Assembly (NCBI GenBank): GCA_964625525.1
Contig: CAZVEE010000088.1
Span: 1 to 14,559, forward strand
DNA length: 14,559 nt
Direction of reading: 5' to 3'
From: CAZVEE01 sp964625525
GTDB lineage: Bacteria > Pseudomonadota > Alphaproteobacteria > JAJFIK01
Under the pieces are notes generated by a model. It had not been told where the DNA came from and searched no databases. It was given only the letters and a program-made list of their open reading frames with translations. A program made the position numbers and the translations under genes. Within the stretch, counting starts at the first letter, position 1. Each line of letters opens with the position of its first letter. Shown piece after piece: positions 1 to 7,018 of the stretch.

Positions 1-54
1 CCCCCGACCCCCAGATTCGTAGTCTGGTGCTCTATCCAGCTGAGCTACCGGTGC
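1..54 (-). tRNA. tRNA-Arg (anticodon ACG), 3' end cut off by the window edge
   Basis: Read on the minus strand from position 54, the sequence folds as a tRNA: acceptor 5' strand GCACCGG, TA, D-arm GCTC...GAGC, an anticodon stem CCAGA/TCTGG closing the 7-nt loop CTACGAA, variable loop GGGTC and the first strand of the T stem (GGGGG). The anticodon ACG lies at positions 18-20. Its first base would be deaminated to inosine so that CGU, CGC and CGA codons can be read, as is usual for this isoacceptor. The T loop, the 3' half of the acceptor stem and any encoded CCA are outside the window, so integrity of that end cannot be judged. Confidence 0.93.
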
Positions 55-105
55 CAAGCCTCGGGTGAGGCGCCGGGCGGTGGGACCGCCGCGGATAAGA
101 CCGCT

Positions 106-134
106 CTTAAAGCGCACTTGGCGGGGCTTCGCAA
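106..134 (-). promoter_or_regulatory. Possible sigma70-type promoter of the tRNA-Arg gene
   Basis: On the minus strand a TTGCGA element (129-134) lies 17 nt from a TTTAAG element (106-111). Each matches four of six consensus bases. Transcription would begin near position 99 and give a leader of about 45 nt before the tRNA 5' end at 54. That leader can form two short hairpins, at 58-71 (5-bp stem) and 76-90 (6-bp stem). Matches of this quality occur by chance, so the call is weak. Confidence 0.33.
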
Positions 135-173
135 GGGGGCAGGGGGAAAATCTCACCTCTTGGCCGGATGGTC

Positions 174-213
174 CTTGCGCGGGCCCGCATGGCAGGCCTT
201 GATGGCGCGCAAG
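174..213 (+). other. Inverted repeat in the leader region of the SLC13 transporter gene
   Basis: CTTGCGCG (174-181) and CGCGCAAG (206-213) form a perfect 8-bp stem around 24 nt. A nested GGCC/GGCC stem (182-185 with 195-198) is also possible. The structure ends 40 nt before the transporter start codon. The rest of 55-253 holds nothing else I can support apart from the possible tRNA promoter. No riboswitch family was recognised and there is no T-run that would make this a terminator. Confidence 0.3.
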
Positions 214-253
214 ACGCGGCCCTGCTGGGCCCACGGCGCAAGAGGATCAGGGC

Positions 254-1777
254 ATGGCAGCAGGGCAGGTCACCCAGGGGCATGAGACAGGCGAGGCACC
301 CGACGAGCCGCTCTACACGCCGGTGAAGCTGGCGGGGCTCGCCGGCGGGGCGCTCGTGCTGCTGGTGTGCCTGGTGACCAGCCCACCGGAGGGATTATCG
401 GCGCAGGGCTGGGCCGTCTTGGGCGTGGCGGGGCTGATGGCCATTTGGTGGGCGAGCGAGGCGTTGCCGGTACCAGCCACGGCGCTTGTGCCCCTGGCGG
501 CGTTTCCGCTGCTGGATCTGCGCAGCTTCGGCGCAGCCTCGGCGCCTTATGCGGATCCGCTGGTGTTCCTGTTTCTCGGCGGCTTTCTGCTCGCGCGCGG
601 TTTGCAGCGCTGGACCCTGCACCGCCGTGTGGCACTCGCCATCGCGTCCAATGTGGGCACACGGCCCGATGCGCTGGTGCTGGGCTTCATGCTGGCGACG
701 GCATTTCTCAGCATGTGGGTGTCGAATACGGCGACCGCCGTCATGATGGTGCCCATTGCCGCCTCGGTGATCGCCGTGACGGGCATCGGCGCTGAAGGCA
801 GCGCCACCCGGCGGGATTTCGGCATTGCCATGATGCTGGGCATCGCTTACGCGGCCAGCATTGGTGGCGCCGGCACCCTCATCGGCACCCCGCCCAATGC
901 CTTTTTGGCCGGGTATATGGGCCGGGAATTGGGGGTCGAGGTGTCCTTTGCCTCCTGGGCGCTGGTGGCCATGCCGGTGGTTGCGGTGCTGTTGCCACTG
1001 GCCTGGTTGCTGCTGACCCGGGTCATCTGTCCGGCCTGTCAGGGCGCCGAAGCCCAGGCCTCGGGCGCGCGGGGGCGGGATCTGGTGCGTGAGGCGCTCG
1101 CCGCAATGGGCCCGTTGCGCACCGCCGAAGGGCGCATGGCCATGATCTTTATCGTGGTGGCGCTTGCCTGGGTGACCCGGCCGCTGCTGGTGCAGTTGCC
1201 GGGCCTGGGCGCGCTGACGGACTCCGGCATCGGCATGATTGGCGGGTTGCTGCTCTTCATCCTGCCGGCAGGCAAAGGGGTGGGGGAACGGGGCCAGGCG
1301 CTCTTGTCCTGGGAGGAGGCGGTGAAACTGCCCTGGGGCGTGTTGCTGTTGTTCGGTGGCGGGCTGTCGCTCGCGGGCGCCATCGGCGGCACGGATCTGG
1401 CGGACTGGTTTGGCGATGGCCTGCGCCGGTTCGAGGAGTGGCCGCTGCTGCTGTTCGTGCTGATCGTGACAGCGCTGGTGGTGTTCCTGACGGAGTTGAC
1501 CAGCAACACCGCCACCACGGCGACGTTCCTGCCGATCCTGGCAGCGCTTGCGGTGGCGACCGGCTATGCGCCCATGACCCTTGCGGTGCCGGCGGCGCTG
1601 GCGGCCAGTTGCGCCTTTATGTTGCCCGTGGCGACGCCACCGAACGCGGTGGTGTTCTCGTCGGGCTATGTGACCATTGCGCAGATGGTGCGCGCCGGCA
1701 TTGTCATGAATATCGTCGCCATCGCGGTGATCACGGTGGCGGCGTACTGGCTCGTGCCGTTGGTGTTCGGGCGCTAA
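254..1777 (+). CDS. SLC13/DASS family sodium:divalent anion symporter
   Basis: A 507-residue inner-membrane transporter of the divalent anion:Na+ symporter family (TC 2.A.47). Family members move dicarboxylates, citrate or sulfate with sodium. Both signature SNT motifs that build the two Na+/substrate sites are present: S157-N158-T159, followed by a hydrophobic helix, and S417-N418-T419. The paired loops GTPPN (211-215) and TPPNAVVFSSGY (461-471) are the matching conserved segments of each inverted repeat. Length and the dozen or so hydrophobic stretches fit the family. The ATG at 254 follows AGAGGA (241-246) at 7 nt. About 20 polar residues precede the first membrane segment. The substrate cannot be read from sequence; a dicarboxylate or sulfate are the main options. 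It stands alone on its strand and ends 6 nt from the stop of the convergent hydrolase gene. Confidence 0.9.
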   Translation: MAAGQVTQGHETGEAPDEPLYTPVKLAGLAGGALVLLVCLVTSPPEGLSAQGWAVLGVAGLMAIWWASEALPVPATALVPLAAFPLLDLRSFGAASAPYADPLVFLFLGGFLLARGLQRWTLHRRVALAIASNVGTRPDALVLGFMLATAFLSMWVSNTATAVMMVPIAASVIAVTGIGAEGSATRRDFGIAMMLGIAYAASIGGAGTLIGTPPNAFLAGYMGRELGVEVSFASWALVAMPVVAVLLPLAWLLLTRVICPACQGAEAQASGARGRDLVREALAAMGPLRTAEGRMAMIFIVVALAWVTRPLLVQLPGLGALTDSGIGMIGGLLLFILPAGKGVGERGQALLSWEEAVKLPWGVLLLFGGGLSLAGAIGGTDLADWFGDGLRRFEEWPLLLFVLIVTALVVFLTELTSNTATTATFLPILAALAVATGYAPMTLAVPAALAASCAFMLPVATPPNAVVFSSGYVTIAQMVRAGIVMNIVAIAVITVAAYWLVPLVFGR

Positions 1778-1783
1778 ACCGGC

Positions 1784-2803
1784 TCAAACCCGGAAGACGG
1801 ATCGATAGGCCGGCGCGCCGCCGAGGGCTTTGGCCTCGAACACACCGCGCCCCACGGCCCGGGCGAGCGTATCGGCGGCCATAAGGCCAAGGCGTGCCAG
1901 ATTAAACGGGCGCGGCTCGGGCAGCTCCACAAGGCCGGTGGCCAGCGCGAACACCACATCCCCGTCAAAGGGCGTGTGCACGGGCCGCAGCGCCCGGGCG
2001 TAGCCGTCCTGCGCCTGAATAGCCAGCCGCTTGGCCTCGGCCGGTGTGAGCGCCGCATTGGTGGCCACCAGGCCGATGGTGGTGTTCTGGCCCCGCCCGG
2101 CAGATCCGGTCTTGGTATCCGGCGGCCAATCGGGGGCGAAGTCGATGCCCGCGTGCGGCGGGCGTTGGCCCCCCATTTCGCCGTTCTGCTCAAACGACCA
2201 GGCCCAAAGCGTGGACGAGCCCGGCATGACCGGCGAGCCAAACGCGTTCACCGCCGCCAGGGCCCCCACTTGCAAGCCGTCTCGCGAGACGATGGAGGCG
2301 CTGCCCAGCCCGCCCTTATAGGCGCCCGCCCGCGCGCCATAGCCCGCACCCGCATTGCCCAAGGCAAAGTAATGACCGGCCTCCCGGGCCGCCCGCTGAC
2401 CAAGCGCGTGATAGGGCGGGGTATCGCCCCAGCTTTTGTCGCCCCCATTGGAGAGGTCGAACAGAATCGCGCCTGGCACCACCGGCGCCGGCACCGCCGC
2501 GCCGGGCACCTGAAAGCCCCGCCCATTCGCACCGAGCCACGCCGTCACGCCAGAGGCCGCGTCAAGCCCATAGACCGAGCCGCCGGACAGCACGATGGCG
2601 TCCACCTCGTCCACCAGGCAGGTGGGCTCCAGCGTGTCTGTCTCCCGTGTGCCTGGCGCACCGCCGCGCGTGTCTACCCCCGCCACGGCGCGCCGGTTGG
2701 GCAGGATCACCGTGGTGCCGGTCCAGGCGGTGGTGTCCTCGGCATTGCCGACGAACAGTCCTTCCACATCGGTAATCAGATTGCGTGCGCCGGGCGCGGT
2801 CAT
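1784..2803 (-). CDS. S58 (P1-family) self-cleaving peptidase/amidohydrolase, NylC-like
   Basis: A 339-residue member of peptidase family S58, which contains L-aminopeptidase/D-esterase DmpA, beta-peptidyl aminopeptidase BapA and the nylon-oligomer hydrolase NylC. These enzymes cut their own chain to free an N-terminal nucleophile. The sequence has the family segments LSGGSVYGLDAA (72-83) and YKGGLGSAS (162-170). The likely cleavage site is N240-T241 in GQNTTIGLVAT. From memory of NylC (Lys189, Thr267, Asp306, Asp308), the spacings match exactly here: K163, T241, D280 and D282. The nucleophile is therefore probably Thr, as in NylC, rather than the Ser of DmpA. No signal peptide is seen, so it is probably cytoplasmic. 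The ATG at 2803 follows AAGGGA at 7 nt. It is divergent from gamma-glutamyltransferase across a 180-nt region. The substrate is unknown; a small amide or peptide is likely. Confidence 0.87.
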   Translation of the reverse strand: MTAPGARNLITDVEGLFVGNAEDTTAWTGTTVILPNRRAVAGVDTRGGAPGTRETDTLEPTCLVDEVDAIVLSGGSVYGLDAASGVTAWLGANGRGFQVPGAAVPAPVVPGAILFDLSNGGDKSWGDTPPYHALGQRAAREAGHYFALGNAGAGYGARAGAYKGGLGSASIVSRDGLQVGALAAVNAFGSPVMPGSSTLWAWSFEQNGEMGGQRPPHAGIDFAPDWPPDTKTGSAGRGQNTTIGLVATNAALTPAEAKRLAIQAQDGYARALRPVHTPFDGDVVFALATGLVELPEPRPFNLARLGLMAADTLARAVGRGVFEAKALGGAPAYRSVFRV

Positions 2804-2894
2804 GGCATCATCCCTTTGAAGCTCCTACTATGGCGGCGTGATATACGCGACCAGGGACTTTAGGCTGGATTAGGCCCGATTCTGACGGTGTGGC

Positions 2895-2970
2895 GCCAGC
2901 AACGGGCGCGTGAGCCAGCAACGGGTGTGTGAGCCAGCAACGGGTGTGTGAGCCAGCACCGGGTGTGTGA
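2895..2970 (+). repeat. Four tandem 19-bp repeats immediately upstream of the ggt ribosome-binding site
   Basis: The unit GCCAGCAACGGGTGTGTGA occurs four times without gaps at 2895-2913, 2914-2932, 2933-2951 and 2952-2970. Copies 2 and 3 are identical, copy 1 has GCGCG in place of TGTGT, and copy 4 has one A-to-C change. The array ends exactly where the AAAGGAGG ribosome-binding site begins. The unit is not a multiple of three and contains TGA, so it is not coding. It sits in the shared regulatory region of the divergent S58 and GGT genes and may be a copy-number-variable leader or a row of regulator sites. The remainder of the region (2804-2894) shows no promoter I would stand behind. Confidence 0.92.
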
Positions 2971-2971
2971 A

Positions 2972-2978
2972 AAGGAGG
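2972..2978 (+). promoter_or_regulatory. Strong ribosome-binding site that fixes the ggt start
   Basis: AAGGAGG lies 5 nt ahead of the ATG at 2984. It decides against the in-frame GTG at 2948, which lies within the tandem repeats, would add 12 charged residues in front of a clear signal peptide, and has no Shine-Dalgarno sequence of its own. Confidence 0.85.
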
Positions 2979-2983
2979 CGAGG

Positions 2984-4702
2984 ATGGGATCGACGCTAGG
3001 CAGACTATGCACCGCGGGGCTGATGCTGGCCGCGGCATGGACCGCAATGCCGCAGGCACAGGCGGGTGAGGGCATGGTCTCAGCCGCTGATCCCCGTGCC
3101 GTGGAGGCGGGTCTGGCGGTGCTGCGCGATGGCGGCAACGCGGTCGACGCGGCGGTGGCGGTGCAGGCGGTGCTCGGCCTTGTGGAGCCCCAATCTTCGG
3201 GCCTGGGCGGCGGGGCGGTGGCCTTGGTCTGGATCGCCGAGGAGGAGCGCCTGATTGCCTATGACGGGCGGGAGGTGGCGCCGGCGTCCGCGACGCCGGA
3301 GCTGTTCCTGGACGAGGCGGGCGAGCCGCTGTCCTTCCGCAATGCGGTTGTGGGGGGGCGCTCGGTGGGCGTGCCGGGTCTCGTGGCCATGCTCGACATG
3401 ATGCATGAGGATCATGGCCAGGCCGCGTGGGATACGTTGTTCACGGATGGCATTCGCCTGGCCGAGGAGGGCTTTGCCATCGGCCCACGGCTGGCGACTG
3501 TCATCGACATTTTCCCGCTGGCACGGTCCATGCCGGACACGTTGGCCTATTTCTTTGACGACAACGGTGACCCACATCCGGAAGGTTTTGTGCGCGATAA
3601 TCCGGCTTACGCGGATACCCTGCGCCGTGTCGCGGCGCAGCGCAGCGCGGGCTTTTACGAAGGCCCCGTGGCCGATGCGATTGTCGCCGCTGTCACGCAA
3701 GCCCCTCAGAACCCGGTCGCTTTCACCCATGAAGACTTGACCCGGTACACCCCCCGCCGGCGCGAGGCCATTTGCAGTCCGTATCGGGACTGGTCCGTAT
3801 GCGGCATGCCGCTGCCCACATCCGGCGGCATTGTGGTGGGTCAGATCCTGGGCATGCTGGAACCGTTTGATCTCTCGGCCCTGGAGCTGCAATCGGCCGA
3901 AGCCGTGCATCTGATTTCCGAGGCGAGCCGGCTTGCCTATGCCGATCGCGAGGCGTTTCTGGGCGATGATTCCTTCGTCGAGGTGCCGGTGCGCGGCCTG
4001 ACGGCGAAAGATTATATTGCCGCACGCGGACAATTGATTGACCCGGGCCAGGCCCAAAGCGTGGTTATGCCGGGTGACCCGTGGGCCCATGAGGGGCGTG
4101 AGCAGGAAGGCCGCGCGCCTGATCGTTCTCCCACCTGGCCCGGGACCAGCCATTTCACGGTGGTGGACGGGGACGGCAATGTGGTGTCCATGACCACCAC
4201 GATCGAGTTCCTGTTCGGCGCCCATATCATGGCCAACGGGTTCCTGCTCAACAATCAGTTGACAGATTTCGCATTCCGTCCGGAAGCGGACGGCCAGATG
4301 GTCGCGAATGCGGTCGCTGCGGGCAAGCGTCCGTTGAGCTCCATGTCTCCCACCATCGTCTTTGACGGGCAGGGCGATGTGGCCATGGCGCTGGGCTCGC
4401 CCGGCGGCACGCGTATTCCGCTTTATGTGGTGAAGGCCATTACCGGCGTGCTCGATTGGGGTCTGACCATGCAGGAGGCCGCCGATTTGCCCAACCATGT
4501 GGACCGCAATCGCGGGGCGTTGGAATTGGAGCGCGAAAGCGCCATTACACCGCTTGCCCCCGCTCTGGAAGCCCTCGGCCATCAGGTCCGTGAAACCCGG
4601 ATGACCAGCGGCATTCACGGCATCCGTGTCACCCCCAATGGTCTGGACGGCGGCGCCGACCCCCGCCGCGACGGTGTCGCGCGCGGGACGGAGGCGGAGT
4701 AA
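2984..4702 (+). CDS. ggt: Gamma-glutamyltransferase, exported
   Basis: A 572-residue gamma-glutamyltransferase/glutathione hydrolase, which transfers or hydrolyses the gamma-glutamyl group of glutathione and related amides. A Sec signal peptide (residues 1-27, ending AQA) sends it to the periplasm. Family proteins self-cleave at a Thr, giving large and small subunits. Here the nucleophile is T388 in the segment GTSHFTVVD. Residues aligning with known substrate contacts are present: R96 (DGREVAP), T406, Q425 and D428 (NNQLTDF), S452-S453 (PLSSMSP) and G474-G475 (GSPGG). Position 408 is Glu (TTTIE) where E. coli has Asn411; from memory B. subtilis GGT also has Glu, so this is a known variant. 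The start is set by AAGGAGG at 2972-2978. It is divergent from another self-processing hydrolase gene, which suggests amide or peptide scavenging, though that link is inferred. Confidence 0.93.
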   Translation: MGSTLGRLCTAGLMLAAAWTAMPQAQAGEGMVSAADPRAVEAGLAVLRDGGNAVDAAVAVQAVLGLVEPQSSGLGGGAVALVWIAEEERLIAYDGREVAPASATPELFLDEAGEPLSFRNAVVGGRSVGVPGLVAMLDMMHEDHGQAAWDTLFTDGIRLAEEGFAIGPRLATVIDIFPLARSMPDTLAYFFDDNGDPHPEGFVRDNPAYADTLRRVAAQRSAGFYEGPVADAIVAAVTQAPQNPVAFTHEDLTRYTPRRREAICSPYRDWSVCGMPLPTSGGIVVGQILGMLEPFDLSALELQSAEAVHLISEASRLAYADREAFLGDDSFVEVPVRGLTAKDYIAARGQLIDPGQAQSVVMPGDPWAHEGREQEGRAPDRSPTWPGTSHFTVVDGDGNVVSMTTTIEFLFGAHIMANGFLLNNQLTDFAFRPEADGQMVANAVAAGKRPLSSMSPTIVFDGQGDVAMALGSPGGTRIPLYVVKAITGVLDWGLTMQEAADLPNHVDRNRGALELERESAITPLAPALEALGHQVRETRMTSGIHGIRVTPNGLDGGADPRRDGVARGTEAE

Positions 4703-4914
4703 AGCAAAGAGCCGCACAGCAGTCCAAGCTGGCGGCCTGGCTGACCCCCTTATTGGATGCGCAAAAGCCATTTCTGCGGGCCTGGTCACTGGATGCGCTC
4801 TGTTGCGTAAGCCAGACCACCACCATAAGAGCTGCTTATCTTGAGCGCATGGCAGAGGATCCTGCTGCGTCTGTGCGGGCTCGGGTCCGGAGCCTGCGTA
4901 AGCCACTCTCCTGA
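4703..4914 (+). pseudogene. Remnant of a HEAT-type helical-repeat protein (C-terminal fragment)
   Basis: In the frame that includes 4741-4743 the DNA is open through to a TGA at 4912-4914 and reads like real protein: KLAAWLTPLLDAQKPFLRAW, then SLDALC, and later DPAASVRARVRSLRKPLS. This is the pattern of a HEAT-like pair of helices (fLRAWsLDAL ... D-aaSVRAR-R) at the end of such proteins. There is no usable start: the only in-frame candidates are a TTG at 4753 without a ribosome-binding site and an ATG at 4849. The similarity begins right after the ggt stop, as if the front of the gene was deleted when it was joined to ggt. It fills nearly the whole 218-nt gap between ggt and the convergent small membrane gene. 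The assignment is by eye only. An unannotated short functional ORF is the alternative. Confidence 0.45.
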
Positions 4915-4920
4915 TCAGTG

Positions 4921-5232
4921 TTATGGGGCCGGGCCCGCCGCCCGCAACGCCCAAAAGCCGATCCCGCCACTCACCACCATCCGCACACCGAACACCGCCA
5001 GGGTCGGCAGGCCGAAGATCCAGTCGACGAATGCACGGGGTAGGACGGCATAGGCCACGTCCTTGGCCCAGTAGAGAAACGACAGGTGGTCGCGCATGTG
5101 GGTGTCTGCGGTCATGGCAACACTGGTGCCCTCAACCGTGGCGATGATCCAGAGCGCGTGTGCCGTGAACAGCGCATCGGCGATGCTGCTGGCCACGCAC
5201 AGCCACCCAATGATGAGGAGAAACCGGCGCAT
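4921..5232 (-). CDS. Small integral membrane protein of unknown function
   Basis: A 103-residue protein I do not recognise. It has a hydrophobic segment at about residues 3-30 that starts after MRR and includes the polar stretch SSIADALFTAH, a short polar loop with H45-R47-D48-H49, and two further hydrophobic segments at about 51-67 and 72-98. Three membrane passes are likely. The frame is open further upstream, but the ATG at 5232 is preferred because it lies 16 nt after the glk stop; an earlier start would place the N-terminus inside glk and give non-membrane, unnatural sequence. It is the last gene of the minus-strand run and is probably translated from the glk transcript. A role in sugar metabolism is possible only by association. 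Confidence 0.7.
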   Translation of the reverse strand: MRRFLLIIGWLCVASSIADALFTAHALWIIATVEGTSVAMTADTHMRDHLSFLYWAKDVAYAVLPRAFVDWIFGLPTLAVFGVRMVVSGGIGFWALRAAGPAP

Positions 5233-5248
5233 GCCTTGTCTCTTTCGA

Positions 5249-6226
5249 TCATATGTCGTGAATCTGTTTCCAAAGTTCCACAAGGCCGTGCAGGGGCGGG
5301 CGCCCGCCGGTGACCATGATGGTCGGAATACGTTCCATATACGGACGAAAGCGGCCCTTGGCTTCGAACCGTGCCCGGTAGCGGGCGGCATCGAACATGG
5401 CGCCCCAACGGGGCAGGATACCGCCGGTGAGATACACCCCACCCAGCGCGCCGAGGGTCAGCGCCAAATTGCCGGATACGGCGCCCAGCCAGTCAATGAA
5501 CAGCCCCACGGCTTCGACCGCGTAAGGGTCACTGGCGGTCTGGGCGCGTTCGGAAATGGCGGCGGCGTCGAGGCGATCGTCCGCCGTCGCCCCATCGACG
5601 GCGCACAAGGAGCGGTAGAGCTTTTGCAAGCCCGGCCCGCTACAAACATCTTCCGCCGACACATGGCTGTCCTCGGTCATCATCTGGACCAGTACTGCCA
5701 TTTCCCGTGCGGTCCCCGGTGCCAGGTCCACATGCCCGCCCTCTCCGGCCAGCGGCCAGTATTGTCCGTGTCCATCCGGTACCAGCCCCGAGACACCAAG
5801 CCCTGTGCCCGGCCCCATGACCCCGATGGCCGCGCCCTCAAGGGCCGTGCCGCCGCCCAGGCGCCGGTGATGCTCCGCCCCCACATGGCGCACGCCCATG
5901 GCCATGGCGGTGAAGTCGTTGACAATAACCGGATCGCGCACGCCCGTGACGGCCGCGATTTCAGCGGCATCCACCGCCCAGGGTGAATTCGTCAGTTCGA
6001 TATGACCGTTCAGCACCGGCCCCGCGCCGCACACTGACACGCCGTCTACGCGCACACCGTCGCCCGTATTGCGCAGATAGGCGTCCATGGCGCTCGGCAA
6101 GTCGGGATGGTCCACCGCCTTCCATTGCGCCGGCTCATTCAGAAAAGCGCCTCCGCGCCATAAGACAAAGCGCGCATGGGTGCCGCCGATATCGGCCAGA
6201 AGCAGGATCGGGTCGCTCAAAGCCAT
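5249..6226 (-). CDS. glk: Glucokinase (Glk family)
   Basis: A 325-residue ATP-dependent glucokinase that phosphorylates glucose to glucose-6-phosphate in the cytoplasm, the entry step to the Entner-Doudoroff or glycolytic pathway. It belongs to the E. coli Glk type rather than the ROK type, because the ROK zinc-binding cysteine cluster is absent. It shows the N-terminal phosphate loop ADIGGTHARF (11-20), the catalytic base D104 in VNDFTAMAMG, the ATP-binding GPGTGLGVS (138-146), the sugar-binding EGGHVDLAP (162-170) with E192 ahead of CSGPGL, and the C-terminal GGVYLTGGILP (262-272). Length is typical. The ATG at 6226 is preceded by AGAGGA (6239-6244) with a rather long 12-nt spacer. It starts 18 nt after tam and is followed at 16 nt by the small membrane gene, so it is probably co-transcribed with both. 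Confidence 0.93.
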   Translation of the reverse strand: MALSDPILLLADIGGTHARFVLWRGGAFLNEPAQWKAVDHPDLPSAMDAYLRNTGDGVRVDGVSVCGAGPVLNGHIELTNSPWAVDAAEIAAVTGVRDPVIVNDFTAMAMGVRHVGAEHHRRLGGGTALEGAAIGVMGPGTGLGVSGLVPDGHGQYWPLAGEGGHVDLAPGTAREMAVLVQMMTEDSHVSAEDVCSGPGLQKLYRSLCAVDGATADDRLDAAAISERAQTASDPYAVEAVGLFIDWLGAVSGNLALTLGALGGVYLTGGILPRWGAMFDAARYRARFEAKGRFRPYMERIPTIMVTGGRPPLHGLVELWKQIHDI

Positions 6227-6244
6227 GGGATCGCTCAGTCCTCT

Positions 6245-7018
6245 TTATGCCCCGTTTCGGGTGGCGATGATGAAGAGACGCTGGAAGGGAAATAAGACCT
6301 GCCCGTCGCCGCGTAAGGGGTAGGCGGCGCTCAGGCGGTCACGATAAGTCGCTTCGAAGGCCCGGCGCTCCGGGTCCGGCAGAACGGCGGTGTAGGGGGT
6401 CATGGTGGTGCCCGCCATCCAGTCGAACAGTGCGTCGTGTGAGGCCATGATCTGAGCATATTGCGTGGTCCAGATATCGAGGGCGGCGCTCAACGGGATC
6501 AGCCAGTCGTAATAGGCCTCCGGCGGTGCAACGGGCTGCGCCGGGCGCAGACCCGCCCCCCACGAGGCGTAAGGGGGCTCATGGGCCAGCTCATGCAGCA
6601 AGCGGTGAGAGGGTGCGCTGAAATTGGCTGGCATTTGCACGGCCAAAACGCCACCTTCGCTCAGGCCACTGAGCAGACGTGGAAACAGTGCCGCGTGATC
6701 ATCCAGCCAATGCAGCGTGGCATTGGAATAGAGGAGGTCCAGGTCCGCCGTGGGCTGATAGGCACCGGCATCGGCCTCCACCCAGGTGGCGTTGAGCCCC
6801 AGAGCCGCGGCTTTCTCCAGCATCGCAGGGGCGTTATCAAGGCCCGTCACATCAGCATCCGGATAGCGCGCCGCCAGCAGTGCGGTGGAGTTCCCCGGCC
6901 CACAGCCCAGATCCATAATGCGCCGAGGCGCGTTCAACGGTACCCGGGCCAGAAGGTCAGCGGCGGCACGGGTGCGCTTATCGTCATGGCGCAGATAAAG
7001 CTCCGGATTCCAGCTCAT
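6245..7018 (-). CDS. tam: Trans-aconitate 2-methyltransferase
   Basis: A 257-residue class I SAM-dependent methyltransferase that esterifies trans-aconitate, a spontaneous isomer of cis-aconitate that inhibits the TCA cycle. The N-terminus (WNPELYLRHDDKRTRAAADL) is characteristic of Tam. The SAM site is seen as motif I DLGCGPGNS (36-44), the acidic end of strand 2 in GLD (59-61), and SNATLHWL (98-105). GGVLAVQMPANF (122-133) and DWMAGTTMTPY in the C-terminal part are also family segments. The ATG at 7018 overlaps the stop of the histidine kinase gene as ATGA, so translation is probably coupled to the kinase. The ribosome-binding site is the GGAGGG inside the kinase's last codons. Pairing with glk immediately downstream fits a housekeeping carbon-metabolism operon. 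Another small-acid methyltransferase activity cannot be excluded. Confidence 0.88.
   Translation of the reverse strand: MSWNPELYLRHDDKRTRAAADLLARVPLNAPRRIMDLGCGPGNSTALLAARYPDADVTGLDNAPAMLEKAAALGLNATWVEADAGAYQPTADLDLLYSNATLHWLDDHAALFPRLLSGLSEGGVLAVQMPANFSAPSHRLLHELAHEPPYASWGAGLRPAQPVAPPEAYYDWLIPLSAALDIWTTQYAQIMASHDALFDWMAGTTMTPYTAVLPDPERRAFEATYRDRLSAAYPLRGDGQVLFPFQRLFIIATRNGA

Noticed and set aside
1..54. tRNA-Arg as the attachment site of an integrated element
   Set aside because: No integrase gene or direct repeat of the tRNA 3' end is visible, and that end is outside the window.
1976..2863. Plus-strand open frame of 295 codons opposite the S58 gene
   Set aside because: A shadow frame rich in Arg/His/Gly with no domain; the minus strand carries a complete S58 protein with a good ribosome-binding site.
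2948..2983. Upstream GTG start that would lengthen GGT by 12 residues
   Set aside because: It lies in the tandem repeats, has no ribosome-binding site, and would put charged residues ahead of the signal peptide; the ATG at 2984 has AAGGAGG at 5 nt.
4753..4905. Short direct repeats (TGGATGCGC twice; TGCGTAAGCCA at 4804 and 4895)
   Set aside because: The first pair encodes Leu-Asp-Ala in the HEAT-like remnant; the second pair is too short and isolated to suggest a mobile element or attachment site.
3080..4954. Long open frame (over 600 codons) on the minus strand opposite ggt
   Set aside because: A GC-rich shadow of ggt: composition is His/Arg/Gly-rich with no recognisable domain, while the plus strand encodes a full GGT with all catalytic residues.
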